Assembly (NCBI GenBank): GCA_905116865.2
Contig: CAJHNH020000199.1
Span: 186,815 to 250,814, forward strand
Direction of reading: 5' to 3'
DNA length: 64,000 nt
Origin: Candidula unifasciata
Taxonomy: Eukaryota > Mollusca > Gastropoda > Stylommatophora > Geomitridae
In this document: piece after piece, positions 1 through 11,730 of the stretch
How positions within the stretch are numbered: the stretch's first letter is position 1
Layout of the letters: every line of letters starts with the position of its first letter
Position numbers and translations under genes: made by a program
Notes under the pieces: generated by a model
What the model saw: the letters and a program-made list of their open reading frames with translations, nothing else
Told to the model about the DNA's origin: nothing
Database searches by the model: none

Positions 1-560
1 TAACGACAAGGTAAACAACAGTAATATAAAAAGCAAAACGGTGAACAACAGTGGGGTGAACTACTACTAGGTGTGTAACGGCGAGGTAAACAACACTAAT
101 ATAAACAACAAAACGGTGAACTACTACTAGATGAGTAACGACAAGGTAAACAACAGTAATATAAACAACAAAACGGTGAACAACAGTGGGGTGAACTACT
201 TCTAGATGAGTAACGACAAGGTAAACAACAGTAATATAAACAACAAAACAGTGAACAACAGTGGGGTGAACTACGACTAGGTGAGTAACGACAAGGTAAA
301 CAACAGCCAGGTAAACAACACGGAGATAAAACAACAAAAAGTATACAACAGTGAAATGAGCAACAGTGGGGTGAACTATAGCACGGTAAACTACAGCGAG
401 GTGATTAAAAGCAAGGTGACTGCAATGTGAATAAAGCAAGTTTACAACAGCAATGTAAACAGCAAAGAGGTTAACAACAGCCAGATGAATTACAATGTGT
501 ACAAAGCAAGGTGAATTTCAACAAGGATACACAAGCAAGGTGTTTAACAGCCGGTAAACA
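1..560. repeat. Degenerate 15-bp tandem repeat
   Basis: Successive 15-base units of the form ggtaaacaacagtaa, ggtgaactactacta and gatgagtaacgacaa run from the window edge to about 560 and become more divergent to the right. In the left part the variant units recur in a partly ordered series. No gene is visible. The array probably continues beyond the left edge. Confidence 0.9.
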
Positions 561-887
561 ACAGCAAAAAGAGTAACAGTTCCGTGATCACAGAGTGAAT
601 GTGCACAGTAGCAAGGTTGTAGAAACTATATTTTCAAAGGGTCTCAAATTAGACAGTCAAGCTCCTCTTACATTCGATCATCTCAAACAGTCATCTTTCA
701 TCCTGCAGATGTATTTCATTTCTGAAGTCTGTTTTGCGTTTGCAACATTATGCATAAATAACATTTGTGAGGAATAGCTGCAAAAAAAATTAACTTTAGC
801 AATGAAGTAAACATTAGCAAGAGGAACACGTTACTGTGAACAAAGCAAAATGAACAACTGCTTGGTAAGTAAGTTTAATGATCACAG

Positions 888-1627
888 CACGGGACCAACA
901 ACGTAGTCAACAGCAATTCACGGGACCAACAACGTAGTCAACAGCAAAGCACGGGACTAACTACGTAGTCAACAGCAAAGCACGGGACCAACACCGTAGT
1001 CAACAGCAAAGCACGGGACTAACTACGTAGTCAACAGCAAAGCACGGGACTAACTACGTAGTCAACAGCAAAGCACGGGACCAACACCGTAGTCAACAGC
1101 AAAGCACGGGACTAACTACGTAGTCAACAGCAAAGCACGGGACTAACACCGTAGTCAACAGCAAAGCACGGGACTAACAACGTAGTCAACAGCAAATCAC
1201 GGGACCAACAACGTAGTCAACAGCAAATCACGGGACCAACAACGTAGTCAACAGCAAAGCACGGGACTAACTACGTAGTCAACAGCAAAGCACGGGACCA
1301 ACACCGTAGTCAACAGCAAAGCACGGGACCAACAACGTAGTCAACAGCAAAGCACGGGACTAACTACGTAGTCAACAGCAAAGCACGGGACCAACAACGT
1401 AGTCAACAGCAAAGCACGGGACCAACAACGTAGTCAACAGCAAAGCACGGGACCAACAACGTAGTCAACAGCAAAGCACGGGACTAACTACGTAGTCAAC
1501 AGCAAAGCACGGGACCAACAACGTAGTCAACAGCAAAGCACGGGACCAACAACGTAGTCAACAGCAAAGCACGGGACCAACAACGTAGTCAACAGCAAAG
1601 CACGGGACCAACAACGTAGTCAACAGC
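888..1627. repeat. 31-bp tandem repeat, about 24 copies
   Basis: The unit cacgggaccaacaacgtag followed by tcaacagcaaag repeats every 31 bases. Copies differ mainly at two spots (ccaacaacg, ctaactacg, ccaacaccg). The ctaactacgtagt variant contains the 10-bp palindrome actacgtagt. The half containing caacagcaa resembles the 15-bp units at 1-560. Confidence 0.95.
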
Positions 1628-2714
1628 CCAACAATAATTAATTGCTGATACCTGTGTAATTAGGCTAGACTCTCCCGTGTGCCTTAGTTACAACCAACAA
1701 ATAATCATTTTCTCTCAGAAAATTAATAAGTGACCAATATTTTTGCATGCACGTAGACTGTTCATTATATCATTGAGGCTGATCTGGAGTTGATTTCCTC
1801 TGTCTGTTACTCCCCTGTAGGAAACTAAACTAGAGAAACTGGAACGCATACATAATGAGGCTAGGGAAACCATTTTTGGATACACGAGGGGCAGGGGCGT
1901 AGCTAGGATATTGCAGGTAGGACAGAACCCCTTGGCGCTTACTGAAGGGGGCGCCAAAAACTTTATTAAGTGCCACAGTTGAGTTTTTCTTTTTTTTTTT
2001 TTTTGGGGGGGGGTTAAAAGAGTGTCACACTACACAAATATAAGCACTTACCGATGATCAGCACCGCTTACAGGAATTGGTTTGTATGCTAAACATTTAG
2101 ATTCCTTATCCACAAACACCTATTTCTGGAATTTGCAATAGCAACCTATTAAAATCATTATCAATGAAATCGTTATGCACAACGCACTCAGAGTTTAAAC
2201 AGCGCAAATAACAAGCGTTAAGAGTATACACCTAGTATATTTGTTATATTATGAATTCTACTTGAAAATCATTCAATGTGATTCGTAAATATGCACTACA
2301 AAGCATTTAAAATGAGCCCCAAAACAATGCAGATTACAATTGTCTGACCTCATTATTATGGGCGACTAAAACAGCAAGGGAAGCACAAGTTGTATGAGCG
2401 TGAGACATATCTTGGCTAAGCCGATCATTGCTGATAGACACATTATCCTGCGGGATGTTCACAGTCTTAGAGATGTAAGTAATACTGACCATATCGTTCA
2501 TAGAGAATTGTGAAAAGAGAAAAGTCTAAAGACAGGCAGGTACTGGATGGCTGTGGGTGAAAAGGCAATCAATAATGTCTGCAACATTAAAGAGATCAGC
2601 CGTGGGAAAGGGATGGGTAAAAGTACTACAGGGCAGAGAAGAGTTATACAAGATGGTAATTACCTAAGTACAGACATGCTGCCGCGATTGAAACCCACTG
2701 CTGGCTGCGTGGAT
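1628..2714. other. No recognised gene
   Basis: I see no credible coding region here. A poly-T and poly-G run lies at about 1988-2014. The stretch near 1895-1960 (ggggcgtagctagg followed by a G-rich run and gcgcc) resembles worn transposon ends common in marine invertebrate genomes, but no partner end was found. Confidence 0.5.
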
Positions 2715-2905
2715 TTTTATCATATTAAGGGGCGTCGCGGGTCGACCCAGCCCCAAAAAAATGGGTACCAGGATGGCTGTCCTGGGGAAGTAAAGACGGC
2801 CGGCGTAATGCTGCCCATTACTCGCCTAGTGCCGATTGGTCTATTAAAATATGGGTGCTCTTCCCATGTACCCGATGCGCCTAAGGTGTGAAAAGGGATC
2901 TTTAC
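2715..2905 (+). repeat. Dispersed repeat fragment, SINE-like tail
   Basis: The segment from about 2818 (cgcctagtgccgattggtct) to 2903 (aaaagggatctttactg) matches the tail of the tRNA-headed repeat at 9391-9660 (aagtgccgattagtc and aaagggacctttacttg). No tRNA-like head is visible here, so it looks 5'-truncated or too diverged. Confidence 0.5.
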
Positions 2906-2984
2906 TGTTTTTACTTACAAACATGCTGACACTAAAGTGACGGGATGTGTAGACGCAGAGAGAGTACACCACTAGGTCAGGAGG

Positions 2985-3400
2985 TGTAGTTATATACAGT
3001 GATGGGTCGGTGCCTTGGTACAGAAATAGTTGCTCGGGCATTGCAGCAAAATTACAGGCTAGAACGATGACTGAGGAGAGTTTAGCATATGACATTCGCA
3101 CATCCCGCATGAGAATGAAAGCTGAGGTCGTAACTGCAGCATTCCGGCGGGTGGAGGAAATCTCAGCCAAACGTGTTGTCGGGACATCGGATTCGCAGAA
3201 CATGCTCAGAAAGGTGAAATAATGTCTTCTCCTTGCAGAATGGGTCGCATCAATCAAGAAATAGCAGGTGGTAGGTGTCATATGTCTATTTTTTTTCGGG
3301 ACACGCACGCATGTTTGGGAACGAGCAGGTAGATAGGTTTGGTGGATAGCCCCACGGGAGAAAGGGGAGGAGGAGGAAAGGGTAGCAAACTGCACAATGC
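2985..3400 (+). pseudogene. Non-LTR retrotransposon RNase H remnant
   Basis: The translation begins with a DGS motif (YSDGSVPWYR, compare TDGS of RNase H), continues through MRMKAEVVTAAFRRVE, where E aligns with the catalytic glutamate region, and after a stop ends in a worn EREQVDRFGG that resembles GNEQADRLAG of the RNase H C-terminus. This is the arrangement of RNase H domains encoded at the end of ORF2 in I/Jockey-type non-LTR elements. The frame is broken by stops and no longer functional. Related copies lie at 10240-11730, 44770-45845, 35247-35400 and 60656-61114. Confidence 0.65.
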
Positions 3401-3699
3401 AAAGTTGACCTATCGCTCGTGGAACGAGATTACAAGTAACATGTAAGAGACTAAACACCCATACCTAAAGAGAAAGATGAAGCGGGCTAAGCAAGCCACT
3501 CCAGACTCTGGGCAGTGGTAAGACGAGTAGTTGACCAGACGACAAGGAGCAACATCGATATGGAAACTTTTCACTGGCTGTTGGGGAGAAAGATGCAGTT
3601 AATATGGAATTGACCTGAATACTGCGACGTCGAATCTCTACCCAGATGACCCAGAACTATCCTTTCCAAAAGCACTATTTCCAGAGATTCCTGTTGCAG

Positions 3700-4045
3700 A
3701 GCATCCGTTTCTTCTTCTTCTTCTTTGCGTTCACCAGCTGTACACTCTGGTGTAAAGTTCTGGTTGTTCGTCCACTTCTGGACTGCAGTCCTGCTCCAGA
3801 ACCTGAGTGTTGCGTGTGCATCAGTTCTACAGATCTGATTCAATTGAATGCAGACTGCTGGTTCCTTGCCTCTCAGGCAGATGCACTCCGACTTCAAAGG
3901 AAGCTCCCCAGTTAGTCGACTCTTACGACATGCTTTTGGGGAGGCAGTGGGTCTATTCTTGTTTTTCCCACAATAGGGCCCCGGAACCCACACGGGGGAG
4001 CATCCGTTTCATTCTCCAAGTTCAGAAGCCATTAAGGTGTACCGG
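3700..4045 (+). repeat. Dispersed repeat, second copy at 25674-25862
   Basis: The stretch 3705-3895 (from the cttcttcttctttgcgt region through caggcagatgcactccg) matches the reverse complement of 25674-25862 over about 190 bp with scattered substitutions. I cannot assign the family. The reading frames on it are not conserved between the copies. Confidence 0.75.
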
Positions 4046-4169
4046 TGGCCCCGACACAAATAAAACATCAGGAGGCCGAACCAGTTACAATTTGTATTTT
4101 TTTTTTTTATTTGTTTTGTGTGGAAGAGGGCTCAAAACGCCAAAAACATGATTAATAATAATCAAAACA

Positions 4170-4250
4170 GTGATGGTGATGATGATAGTGGTGATTATGA
4201 TGGTGGTGATGATGATGATGATAATGACGATAACAATACTGATGATGTTA
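4170..4250. repeat. GAT/GGT-rich microsatellite
   Basis: Imperfect repetition of gat, ggt and aat triplets directly to the left of the transposon end at 4264. Confidence 0.85.
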
Positions 4251-4263
4251 ATGTGTGTTGTAT

Positions 4264-5251
4264 GGGGCCATACTGGTGGGCCACCTCACATGCAAATGTG
4301 GAGCATGTAGGATGAAACATTTATAAATAAATATATGAAAACCACCGCCAAAGGGCTGGAGTTTTGCACTTTGCTCAGTGTTTAAAGATTGCATTCCTGA
4401 GATAGACAGTGCTCGGCGAATGCTCAAAAAAGACTTACAACTGTAGGAGCTCAAGCTACAGGTGATGTAGAAATTATATGACCAAGATAAGGTTCACAGA
4501 ATCACTTTCTGCAATTTTTGGTCAGCAAAAGTGAAGACTTTATGCATCACTTGGTTACGTCAGATGAAGAACATTAAATCAAACTGTCGATTCTGGACAA
4601 CACAATATCCGCAACTGTTGCATAAAGAGCCACTTCACGGCGCAATGGTTGCTATGTCGTGTGCAGTGAGTTATGCCTGTGTGACTGGCCCGTATTGTTT
4701 AGGACAAACAGAATGTCACAGTCACCACTGGGCGGTCCAACACGGTGCTAGGAACATTGCTCATACCCGAAATCTGACAGCTCGGCCTAAGGGACATGTA
4801 GCTGAAGTAGGAAGGTGTCACTAATCATACAGTTGTAGTATCAATGACAACCCTTCGACGACACTTTCCTGGACAGCTCACCTACAGTGATATTCATTGG
4901 CCATATTTATTCACGGATCTAACTCCACTGGACTATTTCCTGTGGCGTTACTTCAAGGAGAATGTGTACCCTACAAGACCTACTGCCATCAATGAACTGA
5001 AAGACGACATTCAAAAGGAGATAGCGGAAATTCCAGGCGAAACCATGCGCAAAACTATGATGAACATGACTGCTAGAGCCACAGAGTGTTCTCTCAAGGT
5101 GGTGTCCATCTCAGGGATTTAATCTTCAAAAACTGAACACAATGCAAAACTTCCGTCCTTTGGCAGTGCTTTCCATAAATTTGTTAATAAATGTTGCTTC
5201 CTACATGCTCCACATATGCATTTGAAATGTGTTCCTCAATATGACCCACCC
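4264..5251 (+). mobile_element. Decayed DNA transposon with 120-bp terminal inverted repeats
   Basis: Bases 4264-4383 match the reverse complement of 5132-5251 along their whole length. Shared blocks include gtggagcatgtagga, aacatttat and gccaaagg. Between them lies a broken transposase. At 4844-5122 the protein contains TDLTPLDYFLWRYFKE followed by ELKDDIQKEIAEIP, the C-terminal signature of Tc1/mariner-superfamily (DDE_3-like) transposases. Upstream, 4531-4800 encodes pieces such as NCRFWTTQYPQLLHKEPLHG in a different frame. At under 1 kb it is internally deleted. The flanks show no clear target duplication. Confidence 0.75.
4844..5122 (+). pseudogene. Transposase C-terminal fragment, Tc1/mariner-like
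   Basis: The largest intact piece of the transposase, 92 codons from an internal methionine. It carries the LTPLDYFLW block, then a helical tail (KDDIQKEIAEIP, RKTMMNMTARATECSL) and ends beside the right inverted repeat. The catalytic-domain N-terminus is frame-shifted and incomplete upstream, so it cannot be active. The family assignment rests on recognising this tail; a search against transposase profiles would settle the subfamily. Confidence 0.65.
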
Positions 5252-5964
5252 TTCACATTTCTCTTAATGTTGTATCTATGAAAACATAAATTCGAAGAAA
5301 ACAAAAACCAGAAAACATCAATACATGTTGAGGGTCAAGGTGGCTTAGCACTATGACAAATTTAGAGAAGGAAACTTATCCCTGCCCCTCTTGTTATCCT
5401 CTGTAAGTGTGTTTTTCTTTGGGAGTTTGAGCCTCATTGTACCCCAGTCCTCCAGGTTGAGGTGCTGTTGGGGATCAAAATTGGTTCCAGAACATTGAAT
5501 TTTAGAAGAACATATTGGAGGTGTTTTTTTTTTTTTTTTTTTTCTGGCGGTGCGCAAAGGTAAGCAGTACCGCAACCTTTTATTTTATTTGTCATCGCGA
5601 CTGTAATGGACACTGTGTGATACTATTAGATACTGTGTGGTCAGTACAGCTTCTATTTATTAGACACTTTGTGTTCAGTACCGCCACAACCCCCCCCCCC
5701 CCCCCACCACCAACCCTTTTTCCCCTCCCCACCAAAGAAAATCACTGCGTAAAGGTATTTAGTATGAAAACAATTCAGACTTCAGGCCAAAATTTCCGAT
5801 GGACCGCTAATGCTTTGAAAAGTAATTTGTTGATTCCAGTTAGATTTTCCTGACGTAAATTCTCCATTTCTGGGCCTGAGTTCAAAGGTTCCGTCGCCCA
5901 GCTACTGGATTGAGTGTTTGGTGCGACAATGTGAGCTGGGGATTTCAAATGGAATGCGTTGTGA

Positions 5965-5966
<2 letters not shown>
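5252..5966. other. No recognised gene; homopolymer runs
   Basis: I see only homopolymers (poly-T at 5523-5543, poly-C at 5691-5705) and otherwise unique-looking AT-rich DNA. Confidence 0.5.

Positions 5967-6052
<86 letters not shown>
5967..6052. repeat. (GT)n(AT)n microsatellite
   Basis: About eight GT dinucleotides pass directly into a perfect AT run of roughly 70 bases. Frames through it give poly-Tyr-Ile and are meaningless. Confidence 0.98.
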
Positions 6053-6055
<3 letters not shown>

Positions 6056-6429
6056 GTTCCCTCATTCATGCTTCACGTATGTAAGGGAAATGTGAGAATA
6101 TAATATATATCATCATCTTCATCTTTATCATTCGCTTGCATGTTAACCCACTCGACAACAGCTCTCGTCGCCCGCTCGCTAACTCTCCATGCGTCGCTCG
6201 ATTCTTCATAACTAGATACTTGACAGGGAATCACTTGATTTTCGGCTGAGTCAATCTTCACTAGTTATCTTGGTCGGCGCTGGTTTAGGTATTAGCTGCC
6301 CGATTTACCAGCCTTAGACATTCACCAGATTACCGCACCTCAATAACTCGATTGTCCTTCTTAGGATTTCGGACCCTTTGAGGTTGCGGTATACAGTTCA
6401 ATTGCCGCCACACACAGCTAGTTTTTTCC

Positions 6430-8420
6430 CATATGGAAAAATCTAAACAGTCTCAAGCCGCCGCACCCAAGCCAAGATGCCGGTCAAGCCTGACCCCAGC
6501 CACTTGGACACCAGTGTTGCAGCTTCTCCACCAGCATCGAAGGATGCTGCTCCTGTCGTGGCGCCTCCCTCACTTAAACGAACAAAGCCGACACCAGAAG
6601 CCGCCCCCATCGTGACGCCAACACCTGAAGCTCCCCCTTTTCGTGGCGCCAACACCTGAAGCCGCCCCAGTCGTGGCGCAGAGCCCTCCAGCACCCGCCT
6701 ACACACGCAGCAACAGCCTGGAACCTATACCCCAGACATCATGCAGGGCTGCAATAGGGTGTGGCCCACAGCCGCGTCCTGACGCAGCAGCCTATCGTGT
6801 AGATACTGTTCCGGCGTCCACGACATCAAAGAGTGTCCGCTTGCTGAAATCGACACTGATTTCAAGAAGCCGAACAGCAACCGCAAGTGCACCAACTGTT
6901 CCGTGGCACACGGAGCGAGATACATGGGCTGTCCGTATCTCCAGCAGTGCAAAAATTCACTAACAACAGTCTACAAAATAGACAAAAAGAGATACGAGGC
7001 ACCCATGCTTTAAGAAGTACACAAGCAGCCGAGACGGAAGTCAACGCAGCCCACATCAGAGAGAAGAGTCGATCACCGCTAAAAAGGACCCTGAAATTTC
7101 ACAACAAATCTCTGACATGGTAGCTGAACATCTTTCCATAATCAAAAGATTGGCACTACCGATGCCAAAGCTGACAGAATCCAGTTGCTAGACCTGATTT
7201 TGCAGATGCTTGGCGAAATCATGGCTTTCAAAATAGAGATGCTAGAACAAGTCTCGCAGCAAACAAAGTGGCTAGCAGAAGAAACAAACGCAGAAAAACC
7301 TGCTAGAAATGACTCTGAATCTCAAAGCAGAAAAGAGCAGCAGAAGAGGCAAATCGACAAGAAGAAATGGAGGAGAGAAGAAAGGAAATTGCAGTACTCA
7401 AAGAAGTCGCCCTGCTTGTGCAGACAAAAGCAGAAGCCGAAGTAGCAGAGCTAGCGACCAGAACTTATCCTACTACAGAAGGAAAAAGATGTTGACAGCA
7501 AAGCTGCAAAGAAATCAAGTATCAGCAGGGCTGACAGATGTACATCCACAGACAAAAAAACTCAGAAAGTTGACAAAAGCACAACCACAGAAACCGAAAT
7601 CACAGACTTAGAAACAGGAATGGTTACTGATGACGAAAGCTTTGACAGCTTGGAGGCCAACTTTCAAGAACTGCTTCGAAGTGCGAACAACACACAGGCT
7701 GAAAGAGAAAGCTGTATAAGTGCACATAATCTTCGACCAGGACGAGCAGCAAGTAGAGCAACGCCTATCAGACACTGAATTCGGAACAAGACGTGATATG
7801 AACTACGGACTATCTGAAGAAGCAAACACAGCCTACAGCAAACTACTAGACAAAAGAGAAGAGGCACGAGCCTAACAACCGATGATGAAGCAGAGAAGCA
7901 GTTGAACACACCACAAAGGCACAAAAAGTACAAGTGAGGCAGACAAGGACGCCATCAGTACTAGAAGCCGCATAGCCCATCCCCTGGATAGCCAGTACCA
8001 CCCCATTGGAACCCCACCCACCTGTTCCAGCGCCGCCCTAGGCAAATTGCAAGTCCTTCTCATGACTAGAAGACTCCCTTCCCAACATGCAGGAAACAGT
8101 CGACCAAAAGCCACCAAATTCAACAAACCATACAGCTTAGAAGCCGGCTCGCCGACCAGAGGTACCAGGAGGAGACGCCCTTCCAGAAAACGCCAGCACC
8201 GCACCCACAGGAAATTCCACTTACCTGTTCCAGTCTGACACAAACCAAAACGGCAGTCCTTGTCAGGGCTGCCAGATCCACTCCCAAAACTGGAAAAAGC
8301 CAATCAAAAACCCGTCTAACCAGACCACGCTGACATGATGGAAACAAAGAAACAAAACTTAGGCGAAACTGACAATCCAAATCAGATAGCAAAGAACCAG
8401 TCCTCAATATAGCAGGCTCC
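6430..8420 (+). pseudogene. Non-LTR retrotransposon ORF1 remnant with CCHC zinc knuckle
   Basis: A Pro/Ala-rich N-terminal part (repeated PEAAPVV-type segments, 6500-6710) is followed, in a shifted frame near 6800-6990, by GVHDIKECPLAEI and then CTNCSVAHGARYMGCPYLQQ. The second has the CxxC...H...C pattern seen in nucleic-acid-binding ORF1 proteins of jockey/I-type non-LTR retrotransposons. Downstream (7185-7440) a Glu/Lys/Gln-rich, coiled-coil-like stretch is readable. Several stops and frameshifts break the frame. From about 7620 to 8420 the DNA stays A/C-rich in the same style but no domain is recognisable. ORF2 does not follow. It could be the ORF1 of the family whose RNase H tails are scattered in the window, but that link is inference. 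Confidence 0.6.
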
Positions 8421-9390
8421 CAGACGGCTCAAAGAGAATTAAGTTTCGAATTTTTGTTAATCAATGGGAATTGGAATATATATAAATATATATAATTTGT
8501 TTCAGCTCTGTGTCAAGGGAAAACACTTCCAGTGTAACGGCTGGCTAGCCTCCATGTTTTTAAAAGCAGTGGTCTACACCTTTGGGAGGCATGAGGAAGT
8601 TTTAAGGACGGTTTCGAGCAATTGAAAAAAAAAAACACTCTACGCGTAATAATCTGTTTACTAACTTGTACTCGGTTTAGTTCTAAATAAAAAATGTTCC
8701 AACTGTTTAATAAACAAAAACCCAAGCATGTTTCTGTTTTCACATGAGCAGTTCGTACATCCACTGGGAACAACTCTTAAACTCAGACCCATCGGTGTCA
8801 GCTCCGCCTATTTACACACTCCGCAACTTTTTATTCATATTTGGTTGGGCTGGTCGACCTTTGTCAAGGTTAGAGGGGTGTATTTCGGTATTGACACAGC
8901 GTTCTGGGATACGTGTTAATTCTTATTCTGATAGTAGTGCACTTAATTATAGATTAAGAACACATTCCTCCTTTTTTTTCAATCACCTTTTAATATGTTG
9001 GAAAGGGGATGGGGTGTCTTGCTATATTCTGCAAACAAAAGGTGGGGTGGGAGTACTCTTAAAAAAAAAAAAAGACCACTACTTTAAAGAAACATCGATA
9101 ATGTTAACTGACAATAAACCATCTTTAGATTGCAATTCCCTTTACCACTCTATAATAATTAAATTATCACAATGTCTTTATTGTGACTATTTAAATAATA
9201 TGGGTTTTTTAGCAGACCTGAAAATAAGGATATTCTGCAGGTCTGAGATAACTTGAAATTGCTGCTCTGGGTGAACTGACATCTGCGTACCGTCACCGAC
9301 TAGGGCGCTGAGCAATCTTGTTCTTGTCAAATTATATCAAAGATATTAAACTAAACGAATTAGTGAACTATTATTTTAACGTTGGGAGTC
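8421..9390. other. No recognised feature
   Basis: AT-rich DNA with short homopolymers. The readable frame at 8744-9256 has no recognisable domain and no family-like composition. Confidence 0.5.
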
Positions 9391-9660
9391 GCCATGGTGT
9401 AGCGGTTAGACTCGCCGATCTGAAGGACGTTGGTTCGGGTACTGATGGAGCCAGATTTTTTTTCAAAAAAAGACATTGACTTCCAGGTCGAAACAACCTT
9501 GAGTGCGTACATGATTCAAGAACTGGAAAGTAAAAGAGGCTGGCGTGGTGCTGAGCATATCACCCACTAAGTGCCGATTAGTCTATTTTTAAAAAAAAAT
9601 ATTTCTAGCGCTATATGCCCAATTCGCCTACATGCGTAGGAAAGGGACCTTTACTTGACT
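9391..9660 (+). repeat. tRNA-derived SINE copy
   Basis: The head has a polymerase III A-box-like segment (tgtagcggttaga) and a B-box-like segment (ggttcgggtactg) about 35 bases later, the usual tRNA-derived SINE promoter. Poly-T/A runs and a body follow. The tail (aagtgccgattagtc, aaagggacctttactt) is shared with 2818-2903. The head is too degenerate to fold as a functional tRNA. Confidence 0.7.
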
Positions 9661-10239
9661 GTTGGCATCTTTACGTTGTCAGAATCACAAATGGGAGGTG
9701 AACGTTGCTGTAAGAAAGTCTCCATCGGTAAATTACATGAAAACACAAGGTTGCACTTACAAGCAAGATTAGACACAATTACTTAGCTGAAGTACTTCCG
9801 AGAAAAATCCACACGTCCATTTCGTCAGCTAAAGCTCTGAGACACGTACAGTTATATCATACTACTCACAGTGTACCTGAGTATTTGTTATTAAGCCTAA
9901 CTAAACTGTCTGAAGGTCTTGGTATTAAAGGTGCCTTAAAGATGTGTTACGCAGAATGCATCGGTGAGTAATATAGACGCATCTATCAATCCACGGCTAG
10001 TTATGAGTAATAATCCTATCATTTTGTAAGGGGTATCTTACAAAGCAAAACGAAAACACCAAGACCTCAGAATGGCGCTTAAAACCTCTTAGATATTACG
10101 AATGAGTACACGTAATACACATGTTTTTGAGAAAGCAAACTGAGGTACCTGGAGGCAGTTACGGTAAATGCCAAAAAAAGACTCAATGCTCTCAGGAATA
10201 TGGCAACAATGGACATGGAACAAAGAATGCAGATTCAGA

Positions 10240-11730
10240 AATTCATCAAATGATTCATGGCAATTCTCGCCTTATTGATGTGATTATTTATAAGGATGGC
10301 TCTGTATTTAAGGGCAGATGAAGTGCGTGGGCTTTTATAGCAAACGTGAATAAACGATCAGACAGTTGCCGGTGCCATCAGAATCGAAATCTTCACCTGC
10401 TGCTGAAGATGGGGACGGAGCGCTTAAGGTGGTGTCCTGAGTGTTGTGATATCGATTCTTAATTCAACACTGAACGTTGAATTAACATCCCTTAATGCGA
10501 CAGAGTATGGCGTATGATTTCAAAATGTCTAGTTCGAGAATGGAGGTGGAGGCAGTCACCGCTGCCTTCCCCTGGCTTGAGAATCAGCTTTACACCTATG
10601 CCGTGATTGTAATTGACTCACAGGGAAAGGAGGAGACGTAGGCTCCGTGCAGAGTGGCAAGCATTACTTTAGAGGTCCCGGGTAGTTAGCGTCCTTTTAA
10701 TGTTTTCTTTAGGTGTCGCGTGCGAATGTGCACTAGAACGCACCAGTACTGAGTGAGCAAATAAGACGTCAAAACAGTACGTAACGTTGTGAAGGTATTG
10801 TTGTCAAAGGCAGTTGATGTTGACAGTCCGAAGGAGACGGACGTGTGGATCCTTGAGTACGCTTTACCCCGGGATGCCACGGAAGCAGACGTTGTATACA
10901 GTTGGATCCCTGAGGACGTTTTACCCCGGGACTCCAATGTAGACCTCAGCAGGAAGCTGGTAAATTGTCACAGTTCGGCAGTAAGCCGGTATACTTTTAT
11001 TGCTTAATTCAGACTGCAGAACCGAAGACAAAGATGACTGTCTGGATCTCAAGGTCGGACTGCGACCTATAGTGAGGACATATCAGTCCATGGATGTACG
11101 AGCGGGCTTTTGTTGATGTGCTTGATTATTAATTGCATATTTTATCCTTGTGTTGATCATTGCCATTTGTCAATACACAAATGGAACTTTAAAGAGAGTT
11201 TTCGTTCCGCTACGTTTGGAAGCTTCAGCATTCATCATGTTGTGTTACTCTTGGCCAGTGACATATTAAGTGTTGATGCCATTTGTTACATTGCGACGCC
11301 CCTAGTCACCGTTGGTACGCCGCACATCACCACGCAGCCTTTACAGCACGTCACACTGTAGGCCAAGCTGTCGCTAGTCACAATGAAGTTGACGCACGTC
11401 ACACTAGGTCATTCCGGTGTTGTGGAAAATGATCAGGCAGATAGACTGACCGGTTCTGCACCACTTGATGTTGAACTGATGTATGACAAGCTAGATGTTT
11501 TGAGGGTCCTTTGGGAGCGAGTGAACAGTGCAGAAGCACAAAACGATTATTATGGTCAGAGGAGTATGTCGCTATGTGAGTTACCAGGGGATCTGGCAGA
11601 CGCTCAACACTCAAGAGAAAGGCGATACGGATATACAATCAAACAGTTACTGATGATATCAAAATTGCTGCTGAAGATTGAGAGTAAGCGTTTATGGGAG
11701 TGTCCCCAGTGCTCTGATGTTGACTCATAA
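10240..11730 (+). pseudogene. Rearranged RNase H region of a non-LTR retrotransposon
   Basis: Three pieces of one RNase H domain are present out of order. At 10240-10345 the frame reads VIIYKDGSVFKGR, the start of the domain. At 10350-10460 it jumps straight to a C-terminal tail (GTERLRWCPECCDIDS). Then 10500-10720 supplies the missing middle (MEVEAVTAAFPWLENQ). Finally 11383-11730 gives GHSGVVENDQADRLTGSA and a second copy of the tail (LWECPQCSDVDS). The tail motif W-CP-C-DVDS recurs at 45735-45845. The duplicated tail suggests two overlapping insertions or a tandem rearrangement. All parts are decayed. Confidence 0.65.

Noticed and set aside
1895..1962. Transposon terminal sequence (ggggcgtagctagg ... 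gcgcc)
   Set aside because: Looks like a common worn transposon end, but I could not find the opposite end or a coding interior.
9391..9460. Functional tRNA gene (also at 14085, 17690, 26995, 27400, 35036, 58400)
   Set aside because: A- and B-box-like segments are present, but acceptor and anticodon stems do not pair convincingly and several copies share SINE bodies.
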